DNA of 64,000 bases from Bacteroidota bacterium. Lineage in GTDB: Bacteria > Bacteroidota > Bacteroidia > B-17B0 > Aurantibacillaceae. Within the stretch, counting starts at the first letter, position 1. Each line of letters opens with the position of its first letter. The position numbers and the translations under genes were made by a program. The notes below the pieces were generated by a model, which had not been told where the DNA came from, did no database searches, and worked only from the letters and a program-made list of their open reading frames with translations. Below are positions 54,065 to 61,826 of this stretch, one piece after another. The stretch covers positions 1-64,000 of the forward strand of contig JAIUNM010000018.1 of NCBI GenBank assembly GCA_020162035.1, given 5' to 3'.

Positions 54065-56443
54065 CTAACTATTAGCTTTCCCGGATTTGTTCCCACCATA
54101 ACCATAACCGTAGCCATAACCATAGCCATAACCGTAGCCATAACCTTGGTAATAGTAACGTTTCATTGATTTTGTTACACCATTTAACACAAAAAATAGA
54201 TTTTTAATTTTATTATCAACTACTATGTTTTCTACAAATTTTACTACTTTTTTAGTAGAACTTGCAGCATTTAAAACAAATATTGTAGTATCAATATATT
54301 GCATTAAATAAATAGAATCTGATAATAAACCAGCCGGAGGCGTATCAATAACCACATAATCAAACTTTGCTTTTAACTCTTCTATTAACACTTTAAGTTT
54401 TTCTGATAACACAAACTCGGAAGGATTTGGTGGAATTGGCCCACTAAAAACAGCGTATAAATTATCAATTTTTGTTTCTTTAATTATTTCATCGATTGTA
54501 TTGTTACCAACAACAAAAGTAGTAATACCAATAGTTTGAGGATTTAAATCAAATGATTTGTAAACCCTTGGTTTATGTAAATCTAACTCTAAAATAACTG
54601 TTTTTTTGCCACTTTTTGCCAATAAAGTAGCTAAGTTTACACTTGTAAAAGTTTTACCCTCGCCTGGTAAAAAAGAAGTAACTAAATAACTTTTAGAGTT
54701 ATTATCAATAGATGCATAGCGTAAATTAGTTTGAAGATTTCTAAAAGATTCGCCAGCCAAAGAATTAGGTTTTTCGTGAACTACAATACCTTGGTTAGAT
54801 TTTAGCCTTGGTAAAATTCCTAAAATTGGAATTTCTGTAATTTCTTTAAGATGCTCGATAGATTTAATTTTAGATAAGAAAAATGCTCTTAATAAAATTA
54901 TACCTAATGAAAGAACTAAGCCAAAACTTAAAAAGGATTTTACAATTTGGGGTTTATTAGGTTCTACAATTCCATTTTCGCGAGGAGATTCAACAATTTT
55001 TACATCAGGTATAATACTAGCTTTTGCAATTTTTGTGTTTGCGCGTTTTTCTAATAAAAAGTTATACAAAGCCTCATTAACATTTGCTTTGCGTTGAATG
55101 TTGTTTACGTTTCTTAGCTTTGCTGGTATTTGTCTGGCTTCTGATAAATAATTACTAATTTGTTTTTCTACATCTTTAATTCTTAAAGCAGTTGCGCTTC
55201 TGGCATTATTTATATAAACTAATAAATCTTGTTTAGTTTTTTTAATAGCATTTTTAAGTTCAACAATATTTGGGTTTAATTCTTTTGTAGAGTTATAGAG
55301 TTTGTTTAATTCTATTTGTTTGGTGTATAAATCAACAGCTGCTGTATTCATAAAACCACTTTTTTCTACAATAAACACACTTGGTGGTAAAAATTGAGGG
55401 TCTTTATCTTTAATAATGTATTCTTCTAGATCGTTTAATGCCGAAACTTCTAAATTTAATGAAGATTTTGCCTTATCGTATTCTGAAATTTTATTTAAAA
55501 AATCGCCTTGTTCCCAGCTTAAATCAATAATATCTTTTCTAATTCTATAATTTTGCATTGTATCTTCAATGCTATTAAGTGAAAAACTAATTTCATCAAT
55601 TTGTTTATCTATATATTCAATAGTTCTGTCATTTAATTCAATTTTTGTTTTAATTCTTGCTTGTTTATAAACTTCATTTAAAGTGTCTAAAATTATTTTT
55701 GCTCTTTCTGGAATTACATCTCTTAAATTTATTAATAAAATATTTGTGTAATCAGGGTTTTCAATAGATAAATTACCTTGAATGTTTGAAATTAAATAAT
55801 CTTTTGAATGGAAAACTACTTGGTAAAAAACATCTTTAAAATTTAAAAAATCGTAGCTTTCATAGTCTGTAGATTTAGATACTAAAATGCTACAATCTAA
55901 GTCAACTAAAGGTTTATTAAAATACCCTTTTTTTACTACTTGTCCTTCGCCTGCTCCAAAAACTAGTTCATATTCATTAGCTCCAGTAATTTTAAAGTCA
56001 AAAAATTGTTCGTATAAATCATCACGTAAAGTATTAACCTTAATTTTAAAAGGCATACCTAAAAACTGTTCTTTTTTCTTTACTTTTCCTACAATATAAT
56101 ATGAAACCTGAACAGCATCAAGGTTTTTATCAACTACCTCTTCTATTAAATCGTAAGATTGTAATATTCTTTGCTCGTTAAGGTTATCAACATAACTGCC
56201 GTATTCGTAAAAACTTTTTTCGTTTACTACGTTACTGTTATAATAAGTATCGTTTACTTTAACTAAAAGTTGAGTGCTAACTTCATAAACATCGGTTAAT
56301 CTGTAACTGTAAAACTGAGCAATGCCATAAATTATAGGTAAAATTACTACTGGTATCCACCAATTCCCTTTTAATACTCTAAATAATAAATTTAGATCTT
56401 TTTGGCTTACTATTGAATTTTTTGGTGCAGACACAAAGGTCAA
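54065..56443 (-). CDS. wzc: Wzc-type tyrosine kinase / polysaccharide co-polymerase
   Basis: A 792-residue inner-membrane protein. A Wzz domain (residues 15-510) has two flanking helices (about 35-52 and 500-525) and long periplasmic coiled coils. The BY-kinase follows: Walker A GEGKT at 594-598, Walker A' ILELDLHKP near 620, Walker B VVIDTPP near 697. The autophosphorylated tail is YYY at 763-765 followed by eight GY repeats. It controls chain length or export of the glycan. No Wza, Wzx or Wzy is next to it; an ABC exporter is present instead. The start is TTG 56443 or GTG 56434; the latter fits the -7 element better. Confidence 0.92.
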   Translation of the reverse strand: MTFVSAPKNSIVSQKDLNLLFRVLKGNWWIPVVILPIIYGIAQFYSYRLTDVYEVSTQLLVKVNDTYYNSNVVNEKSFYEYGSYVDNLNEQRILQSYDLIEEVVDKNLDAVQVSYYIVGKVKKKEQFLGMPFKIKVNTLRDDLYEQFFDFKITGANEYELVFGAGEGQVVKKGYFNKPLVDLDCSILVSKSTDYESYDFLNFKDVFYQVVFHSKDYLISNIQGNLSIENPDYTNILLINLRDVIPERAKIILDTLNEVYKQARIKTKIELNDRTIEYIDKQIDEISFSLNSIEDTMQNYRIRKDIIDLSWEQGDFLNKISEYDKAKSSLNLEVSALNDLEEYIIKDKDPQFLPPSVFIVEKSGFMNTAAVDLYTKQIELNKLYNSTKELNPNIVELKNAIKKTKQDLLVYINNARSATALRIKDVEKQISNYLSEARQIPAKLRNVNNIQRKANVNEALYNFLLEKRANTKIAKASIIPDVKIVESPRENGIVEPNKPQIVKSFLSFGLVLSLGIILLRAFFLSKIKSIEHLKEITEIPILGILPRLKSNQGIVVHEKPNSLAGESFRNLQTNLRYASIDNNSKSYLVTSFLPGEGKTFTSVNLATLLAKSGKKTVILELDLHKPRVYKSFDLNPQTIGITTFVVGNNTIDEIIKETKIDNLYAVFSGPIPPNPSEFVLSEKLKVLIEELKAKFDYVVIDTPPAGLLSDSIYLMQYIDTTIFVLNAASSTKKVVKFVENIVVDNKIKNLFFVLNGVTKSMKRYYYQGYGYGYGYGYGYGYGYGGNKSGKANS
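54098..54145 (-). repeat. Coding microrepeat: eight Gly-Tyr codon pairs in the Wzc tail
   Basis: The DNA is eight 6-bp units (GGT/GGC TAT/TAC) in tandem, encoding the Gly-Tyr repeat of residues 767-782. TAC and TAT alternate, so the underlying DNA also has a 12-bp periodicity in part. It is the phosphorylatable tail of Wzc. Units can be gained or lost by slippage without shifting the frame. Confidence 0.9.
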
Positions 56444-56448
56444 ATATA
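56441..56448 (-). promoter_or_regulatory. -7 promoter element for wzc
   Basis: The minus strand reads TATATTTG, a full TAnnTTTG match, 6 nt before GTG 56434 of the wzc frame. The first possible start (TTG 56443) lies within this element, so transcription from it would begin near the GTG. No TTTG -33 box is visible at the standard distance. Confidence 0.45.
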
Positions 56449-56493
56449 GCTAATTTTATAATATATTTTTAAAAATCGATTTAGACCAATTTG

Positions 56494-56525
56494 TTTGCAC
56501 CAAACGTTTTTTCGTGTATATTTGC
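56494..56525 (+). promoter_or_regulatory. Bacteroidota promoter of the PID-CTERM/xrtF operon
   Basis: TTTG at 56494-56497 and TATATTTGC at 56517-56525 are separated by 19 nt, a full match to the TTTG-N19/21-TAnnTTTG consensus. The ATG of the PID-CTERM gene begins at 56530, only 5 nt after the TTTG of the -7 element, so the transcript is predicted to be leaderless or nearly so. Confidence 0.65.
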
Positions 56526-56529
56526 ATTT

Positions 56530-56736
56530 ATGACTAAAAAAATACTATTTACTTGTTTTTTCATAGTATGTGTAATTTGTTTATCAAATGCCGCACCTCC
56601 CCCACCTCCAGGTGGTGGCCCAGGCTGTTGGCCTCCTCCATGTATTCCTATTGATGGGGGTATTGGCTTATTAGTTGCTGCTGGCGTTGCTTATGGTGCT
56701 AAAAAATTTTTAAGCGCAAAAAAAAATAATCTTTAA
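56530..56736 (+). CDS. PID-CTERM mini-protein, predicted exosortase F substrate
   Basis: A 68-residue protein: signal peptide (residues 1-21), a Pro/Gly-rich stretch APPPPPGGGPG with two cysteines (33 and 38), then the sorting signal PIDGG (40-44), a hydrophobic helix (45-57) and a basic tail (KKFLSAKKNNL). This tripartite C-terminus is the PID-CTERM type of exosortase signal found in Flavobacteriia. After signal-peptide removal only about 18 residues lie before PIDGG, so the sorted product would be a tiny peptide. xrtF follows after 5 nt. ATG 56530 starts the signal peptide; an in-frame TTG at 56491 lies upstream of the promoter -7 element. Confidence 0.85.
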   Translation: MTKKILFTCFFIVCVICLSNAAPPPPPGGGPGCWPPPCIPIDGGIGLLVAAGVAYGAKKFLSAKKNNL

Positions 56737-56741
56737 AATTA

Positions 56742-57266
56742 ATGCTTAATAAAGTAATTAAAAACGACTTTATAAGATTTTTAATAATTGCTGGATTTAC
56801 TTATTTATTACTTTTTTTATTACATGTTTTTATAATAAAAAAATATACTTATTACGATCAAAAATTTATTGGAAGCATAATTACGGTAACCGAAACGTTG
56901 CTTAATTTATTTGGGTTTAAAACATTTACAGTTTTACAAGACCATGATGTGCAAGTTGTAGGAATTGATGGTTCGAGTGGCGTTTGGGTGGGTTCAAATT
57001 GTAATGCAATTTCATTATTTATACTATTTGTTTCGTTTGTAATTGCGTACCCAGGAAAAATTAAACATAAACTTTGGTATATTCCTTTGGGTATAATTTT
57101 AGTTCATTTTTTAAACATATTTAGAGTTGTAGCATTAGCTATTATTGCGCTTAAAGCTCCGCATACACTTGGATTTAATCACACTTATACATTTACTTTT
57201 TTGGTTTACGCATTCATTTTTTACCTTTGGATTTTATGGGCAAATAAATTTTCTAAAAAAACATGA
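56742..57266 (+). CDS. xrtF: Exosortase family protein XrtF
   Basis: A 174-residue multi-spanning transpeptidase-like enzyme with the exosortase triad Cys87 (GSNCNAISLF), Arg128 (NIFRVVAL) and His147 (GFNHTYTFTF). Exosortases cleave C-terminal sorting signals and probably attach the protein to a glycan or lipid anchor. The HTYTFT motif and the SLFILFVSFVIAYPG helix fit the F type, the small form of Flavobacteriia. It is translated with the associated protein, whose ATG overlaps its stop region by 4 nt, and with the PID-CTERM protein directly upstream. Confidence 0.9.
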   Translation: MLNKVIKNDFIRFLIIAGFTYLLLFLLHVFIIKKYTYYDQKFIGSIITVTETLLNLFGFKTFTVLQDHDVQVVGIDGSSGVWVGSNCNAISLFILFVSFVIAYPGKIKHKLWYIPLGIILVHFLNIFRVVALAIIALKAPHTLGFNHTYTFTFLVYAFIFYLWILWANKFSKKT

Positions 57267-57742
57267 AATTTAAACTTATACTAGTTTTACTTTTGTTTGG
57301 TGTTTTAGGTTATGTTAGAGAATTCTTTTTTGTACAAATGAATGTAATTCTTTATCAAAAGTATTACAATAGTGTAAATGAAGAGTTTCCGGTAGCTAAA
57401 ATTATGCAGATATTTAACAATTTTACGTATGAAACGTTGTACTATTCAAAGTATATTTTTACATTAATTTCTGTGGGTTTATTTTACATTTTAAGTTTTT
57501 ATTCTTTTAAATACATAAACCTTTTAAAAAACATAAAATATTTAAACTATTGTTATTTGCTTTTATTAACTTTAGCCTCGTTAAGTATGCTATATGGATA
57601 TTTTATAAATAATAGATTGCAGGATAGCGAATACACTTTAAGTCGTTGGCTTTTAGGAATTGCACAATCTCCAATTGTATTTATAATTTTATTTGCTGCA
57701 AATAAACTTAATAACACATTAACTAAAACTAACGAATTATGA
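57263..57742 (+). CDS. Exosortase F system-associated membrane protein
   Basis: A 159-residue protein with four hydrophobic helices and an N-terminal [19 protein letters not shown] stretch after the first helix. It fits the partner protein that usually follows xrtF. The position between xrtF and glyA with 4-nt overlaps on both sides, together with the length and topology, supports this. Its function is unknown; it could help to hold the substrate or the anchor carrier. Confidence 0.78.
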   Translation: MKFKLILVLLLFGVLGYVREFFFVQMNVILYQKYYNSVNEEFPVAKIMQIFNNFTYETLYYSKYIFTLISVGLFYILSFYSFKYINLLKNIKYLNYCYLLLLTLASLSMLYGYFINNRLQDSEYTLSRWLLGIAQSPIVFIILFAANKLNNTLTKTNEL

Positions 57743-59019
57743 TTAAAAAAGACACTTCTATTTTTAAATTAATTAAAGAAGAACAACACCGTCAAACAGA
57801 AGGTATAGAATTAATTGCAAGCGAAAACTATGTAAGTAAGCAAGTAATGCAAGCAATGGGAAGTGTGTTAACTAATAAGTATGCTGAGGGATTACCATTT
57901 AAACGTTATTATGGTGGTTGCGAGGTTGTAGATAAAATTGAACAATTAGCCATTGATAGGGCAAAAGAATTATATGGTGCGGTTTGGGCAAATGTACAAC
58001 CACACTCTGGCGCTCAAGCTAATGCTGCGGTTATGCTGGCTTGTATAAAACCAGGCGATACTATTTTAGGGTTTGATTTAAGTCATGGTGGGCATTTAAC
58101 ACATGGCTCGCCAGTTAATTTTTCGGGTAAACTGTATAGAGCTACTTTTTATGGTGTTGAAAAAGAAACAGGTAAATTAAATTACGATAATATTGAAAAA
58201 ATTGCATTAACAGAAAAACCAAAACTAATAATTTGTGGAGCGAGTGCTTATTCGCGCGATTGGGATTATGTAAAATTTAGAAACATTGCAGATAAAGTTG
58301 GTGCAATATTATTAGCCGATATTTCGCACCCAAGTGGTTTAATTGCAAAAGGTATTTTAAATGACCCAATTCCACATTGTCATATTGTTACAACCACAAC
58401 TCATAAAACTTTGCGTGGCCCAAGAGGTGGAATGATTTTAATGGGTAAAGATTTTGAAAACCCATTTGGAGAAAAAACACCTAAAGGTGAATTAAAAATG
58501 ATGAGCCATTTATTGGATATGGCTGTGTTTCCTGGTACTCAAGGTGGGCCATTAGAACATGTTATTGCTGCAAAAGCAGTTGCTTATGGCGAAGCTTTAA
58601 CAGATGATTATTTACATTATTGCATACAATTAATTAAAAATGCACAAACTATGGCTAAAGGGTTTATAGATTTGGGTTACAATATTGTAAGTAAAGGAAC
58701 CGATAACCATATGTTTTTAATTGATTTGCGTAATAAAAACTTAAATGGTAAAGAAGCTTTAGCTGCTTTAGAACAAGTTAATATTACAGTAAATAAAAAC
58801 ATGGTTCCGTTTGATGATAAATCAGCTTTTGTTACATCAGGAATTAGAATAGGCTCGCCAGCAATTACAACAAGGGGTTTAAAAGAAAAAGATTGTTTAA
58901 AAATTGTTGAGTTAATTAACCATGTTTTAATTAATAAAGATAATGTAAAAGAATTAATGAAAGTGAAAAAGAAAGTAAACACCATGATGGTTAAATTTCC
59001 ACTTTTTGCAGGCGAATAG
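57739..59019 (+). CDS. glyA: Serine hydroxymethyltransferase
   Basis: GlyA interconverts serine plus tetrahydrofolate with glycine plus 5,10-methylene-tetrahydrofolate. It has 426 residues, full length. The tetrahydrofolate/PLP region [17 protein letters not shown] is near 26-42, [13 protein letters not shown] near 48, and the PLP Lys223 is in [14 protein letters not shown]. It is the last gene of the xrtF operon, with a start overlapping the previous stop by 4 nt. It is not functionally linked to the exosortase as far as known. Confidence 0.97.
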   Translation: MIKKDTSIFKLIKEEQHRQTEGIELIASENYVSKQVMQAMGSVLTNKYAEGLPFKRYYGGCEVVDKIEQLAIDRAKELYGAVWANVQPHSGAQANAAVMLACIKPGDTILGFDLSHGGHLTHGSPVNFSGKLYRATFYGVEKETGKLNYDNIEKIALTEKPKLIICGASAYSRDWDYVKFRNIADKVGAILLADISHPSGLIAKGILNDPIPHCHIVTTTTHKTLRGPRGGMILMGKDFENPFGEKTPKGELKMMSHLLDMAVFPGTQGGPLEHVIAAKAVAYGEALTDDYLHYCIQLIKNAQTMAKGFIDLGYNIVSKGTDNHMFLIDLRNKNLNGKEALAALEQVNITVNKNMVPFDDKSAFVTSGIRIGSPAITTRGLKEKDCLKIVELINHVLINKDNVKELMKVKKKVNTMMVKFPLFAGE

Positions 59020-59027
59020 GTTTGCTT

Positions 59028-60761
59028 TTAACTATTTTGCAACTTGTATAAGTTAGCATAAGTGTTGTTGAGTTTTAATAATTCTTCATGTGTACCTTGC
59101 TCTAAAATTTCGCCATTTTTTAAATACAAAATTAAATCTGCGTGTTTAATACTGCTTAACCTATGACTAACAATAACGCTAGTTTTATTTTTCATCTCTT
59201 GTTTTAAATTTTTTATTATTTCTTCTTCTGTTTCAACATCAACGGCACTTAAACAATCGTCAAAAATTAATATTTGAGGTTTTGTAATTAAGGCTCGCGC
59301 AATGGTTATGCGTTGTTTTTGACCACCACTTAAAGTTACGCCCCGCTCACCAACTACTGTTTGGTATTTATCTTTAAAATTTAAAATATTATTGTGTACT
59401 GCCGATTTTTTTGCGTACTCAACAACCAATTCATTTGAATGCTGGTTTATTCCAAAAGCAATGTTGTTGTAAATAGTATCACTAAATAAAAAAACATCTT
59501 GAGGTACAATTGCCAAATTTTGTCTAATTATATTTATGTTATGTTCTTTAATTGATTTATCATCAAATAATATTTCGCCAAATGTACAGTCATAATTTCG
59601 AGTAATTAAATTTAATAAAGTTGATTTACCGCTACCAATATCACCAGTAATACCAATAGTTTGTCCTGCTAATAATTTAAAATTAATGTTTTTTAGAGCT
59701 GTTACATTATTTTCGGGATATGTAAAACTTACATTTTTAAATTCAATATCGCCTTTAATTTTATATTCGCTTGTATTTATATTTATAATATCGCTTTTAG
59801 TATTTAAAAATTCGTTTATTCTTTTTTGAGACGCAGAAGCCCTTTGTATTAATGATGTAACCCAGCCTAAAGAAGCAAAAGGCCATGTTAATTTATAAAC
59901 ATATAATATAAACTCTGTTATATTTCCTGCTTCTATTTTATTTTCAATGGCTAATTTTCCGCCAATCCATACTGTTATTAATACACTTAAGCCAATCATT
60001 AGCGACATAAATGGATGAAACATAGCCTCTATTGCATTAAGTTTTAAGGCAGTAGTTTTATAAACATTACCTTTTTTTTTCATCTCATTTTCAAAAAAAG
60101 ATTCTCTACCGTATGCTTTTATTACTCTAATTGCACTAAAGGTTTCTTGGGCTTGAGTAGTTAAATTGCCTAGTTCTTTTTGGACCAAACCACTTTGTTT
60201 ATTTATTTTATCGCTTACTTTATAAATAATAAAAGATAAAATTGGTAAGGGTAAAAAAACTAATAAAGTAAGTTTAGTATTTACATTAAACATAAATATT
60301 AAAACTGTTAGTGTAGTTACTATTGTATTTGCAATGTACATAATTGCAGGGCCTGTGTACATGCGAACTTTACTCACATCTTCGCTTACCCTATTCATTA
60401 AATCTCCGGTTGTGTGTTTTTTATAAAAACTGGAATTTAAGTGTTGGTAGTGATTATAAATTTCATTTTTTTGATCATATTCAATATGCCTGCTCATTAC
60501 AATAATAGTTTGTCGCATTAAAAACATAAACAAACCACTTATTAATGCAAAACCAATTAACTGAACAGAAAGAAAAATAAAATCAGAATTAGGAATTTGT
60601 TGGTTTGAATTTATTAAACTTAATATTTTATTTGTACCATTTCTTACAATTACACCTTGGTATGTACCAAAAATAGTTGACAAGGCAACAAACAAAATAC
60701 CTGCTGTAAAATGCCATTTGTATTTTACGAAGTAAAAATTAAGTGATTTTAAATTACTCAA
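59028..60761 (-). CDS. ABC exporter (MsbA-like, fused membrane and ATPase domains)
   Basis: A 577-residue half-transporter that works as a dimer. Six transmembrane helices (residues 15-310) precede the ATPase: Walker A GDIGSGKST near 375, signature LSGGQ near 475 and Walker B ILIFDDCLSAVD near 498. It belongs to the lipid/drug exporter group (MsbA/LmrA/BmrA type). The cargo cannot be told from sequence. The Walker B acidic residue after DD is Cys in place of the usual Leu/Pro region and the catalytic Glu is replaced by an Asp-type arrangement (DDCLSAVD), a variation seen in heterodimeric exporters. Confidence 0.88.
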   Translation of the reverse strand: MSNLKSLNFYFVKYKWHFTAGILFVALSTIFGTYQGVIVRNGTNKILSLINSNQQIPNSDFIFLSVQLIGFALISGLFMFLMRQTIIVMSRHIEYDQKNEIYNHYQHLNSSFYKKHTTGDLMNRVSEDVSKVRMYTGPAIMYIANTIVTTLTVLIFMFNVNTKLTLLVFLPLPILSFIIYKVSDKINKQSGLVQKELGNLTTQAQETFSAIRVIKAYGRESFFENEMKKKGNVYKTTALKLNAIEAMFHPFMSLMIGLSVLITVWIGGKLAIENKIEAGNITEFILYVYKLTWPFASLGWVTSLIQRASASQKRINEFLNTKSDIININTSEYKIKGDIEFKNVSFTYPENNVTALKNINFKLLAGQTIGITGDIGSGKSTLLNLITRNYDCTFGEILFDDKSIKEHNINIIRQNLAIVPQDVFLFSDTIYNNIAFGINQHSNELVVEYAKKSAVHNNILNFKDKYQTVVGERGVTLSGGQKQRITIARALITKPQILIFDDCLSAVDVETEEEIIKNLKQEMKNKTSVIVSHRLSSIKHADLILYLKNGEILEQGTHEELLKLNNTYANLYKLQNS

Positions 60762-60770
60762 TTTTAAATA

Positions 60771-61724
60771 CTAAAAATCGTTACTTAATTGGTTTGTAGT
60801 TTTTTGTAGAATTTCAAAAGCGTTTTCGGCCATTAAATTTTCTCTATCTAATGTAGGGTTAATTTCAACCATTTCGAAACAAACAATTTTTTTACTTCGC
60901 ATAATGTAATAAATTAAGTTTCCTGCTTCTTTTTCGGTTATTCCATTGGGAACTGGAGTGCCTGTTCCACTACTAATTCGGCTATCCATACTATCTACAT
61001 CAAAACTTACGTATATCATGTCGCAATGATCGAGGTAGTTTAAACTATCAATAGCTACACGTTCAACTGCTTTCTTTCTTATCTCTTGTAAATTAAAAAC
61101 GCGTACTTTATTTTTTTTAATTAAATATTCTTCTTGTGGTTCAAAATCTCGTAAAGCTATAAAAACCAAATCGTTATAATTTATTTTTGGATAAATCCCT
61201 CCTAAATTCTTTAATTTTTCCCAATATTCTATTGTTTCATCATCGGGTTTATTTTGCTGCCTATCTTTATTATCTTCGCCCAAAACACAACTAAGCGGCA
61301 TACCGTGCATATTACCACTTGGTGTAGTGTAAGGACTATGTAAATCGGCATGTGCATCAATCCAAATTACCCCAAGTCGTTTGTTTGGGTATGCCATTTT
61401 AATGCCACTTATGGTTCCTAAAGCCGAACTATGATCGCCAGCTAGTACAATAGGAACCTCTTCTGCCTTAAGTGTTTTTTGAATTTCTTTAGCTATTCGC
61501 TCGTTTAAATTGTAAATCCCTTTAATTCTTTTAGCATAATCATGCACAACAGGCTCTAAAAGTAACTGATTTTCATTTGGAATTTCGACTGTTTTATAAC
61601 GTTTAAAAAAAGCACTTCCAAAGTCTAAAGCAGCTATTTTAATAGCATCTACACCCATACTGCTTCCTCTGGTTCCTGCACCAATTTCGCTTTTTACCTC
61701 AATTATTTTAATAGGTTTAATCAT
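60771..61724 (-). CDS. Arginase
   Basis: A 317-residue ureohydrolase that hydrolyses arginine to ornithine and urea. It has the metal-binding motifs GDHSSALG near residue 99, WIDAHADLHSP near 120 and SFDVDSMD near 230, and the arginase-specific GTGTPVPNGIT near 242. A dimanganese centre is expected. The gene is divergent from the arginine decarboxylase gene, so two arginine-consuming enzymes share one 99-bp intergenic region that carries a tandem 29-bp repeat. It is followed 9 nt later by the ABC exporter gene. Confidence 0.88.
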   Translation of the reverse strand: MIKPIKIIEVKSEIGAGTRGSSMGVDAIKIAALDFGSAFFKRYKTVEIPNENQLLLEPVVHDYAKRIKGIYNLNERIAKEIQKTLKAEEVPIVLAGDHSSALGTISGIKMAYPNKRLGVIWIDAHADLHSPYTTPSGNMHGMPLSCVLGEDNKDRQQNKPDDETIEYWEKLKNLGGIYPKINYNDLVFIALRDFEPQEEYLIKKNKVRVFNLQEIRKKAVERVAIDSLNYLDHCDMIYVSFDVDSMDSRISSGTGTPVPNGITEKEAGNLIYYIMRSKKIVCFEMVEINPTLDRENLMAENAFEILQKTTNQLSNDF

Positions 61725-61764
61725 ACTCTTAATATAAATTTAATTTTTTAAAAACCAGACATTA

Positions 61765-61826
61765 AAGTAAATAACTTACATTTGTAAAAAATACCATAAG
61801 TAAGTAACTTACATTACTAAAAAATG
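61765..61826 (+). promoter_or_regulatory. Tandem 29-bp repeat with palindromic cores before arginine decarboxylase
   Basis: Two copies of a 29-bp sequence (61765-61793 and 61798-61826), 33 bp apart, differ at four positions. Their cores GTAAATAACTTAC (61767-61779) and GTAAGTAACTTAC (61800-61812) are near-perfect and perfect inverted repeats around a central base. Copy 1 contains TACATTTG (61777-61784), a -7-like element, and copy 2 covers the leader and the ATG. A spacing of about three helical turns suggests two regulator dimers on the same DNA face. Confidence 0.6.

Noticed and set aside
55887..56099. Small plus-strand open frames within wzc and other genes
   Set aside because: These are overlapped by well-supported genes on the other strand and show no start context or motifs.
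61765..61826. CRISPR-like repeat
   Set aside because: Only two copies exist, with a 4-nt gap between them, and they overlap a start codon; there is no spacer structure.
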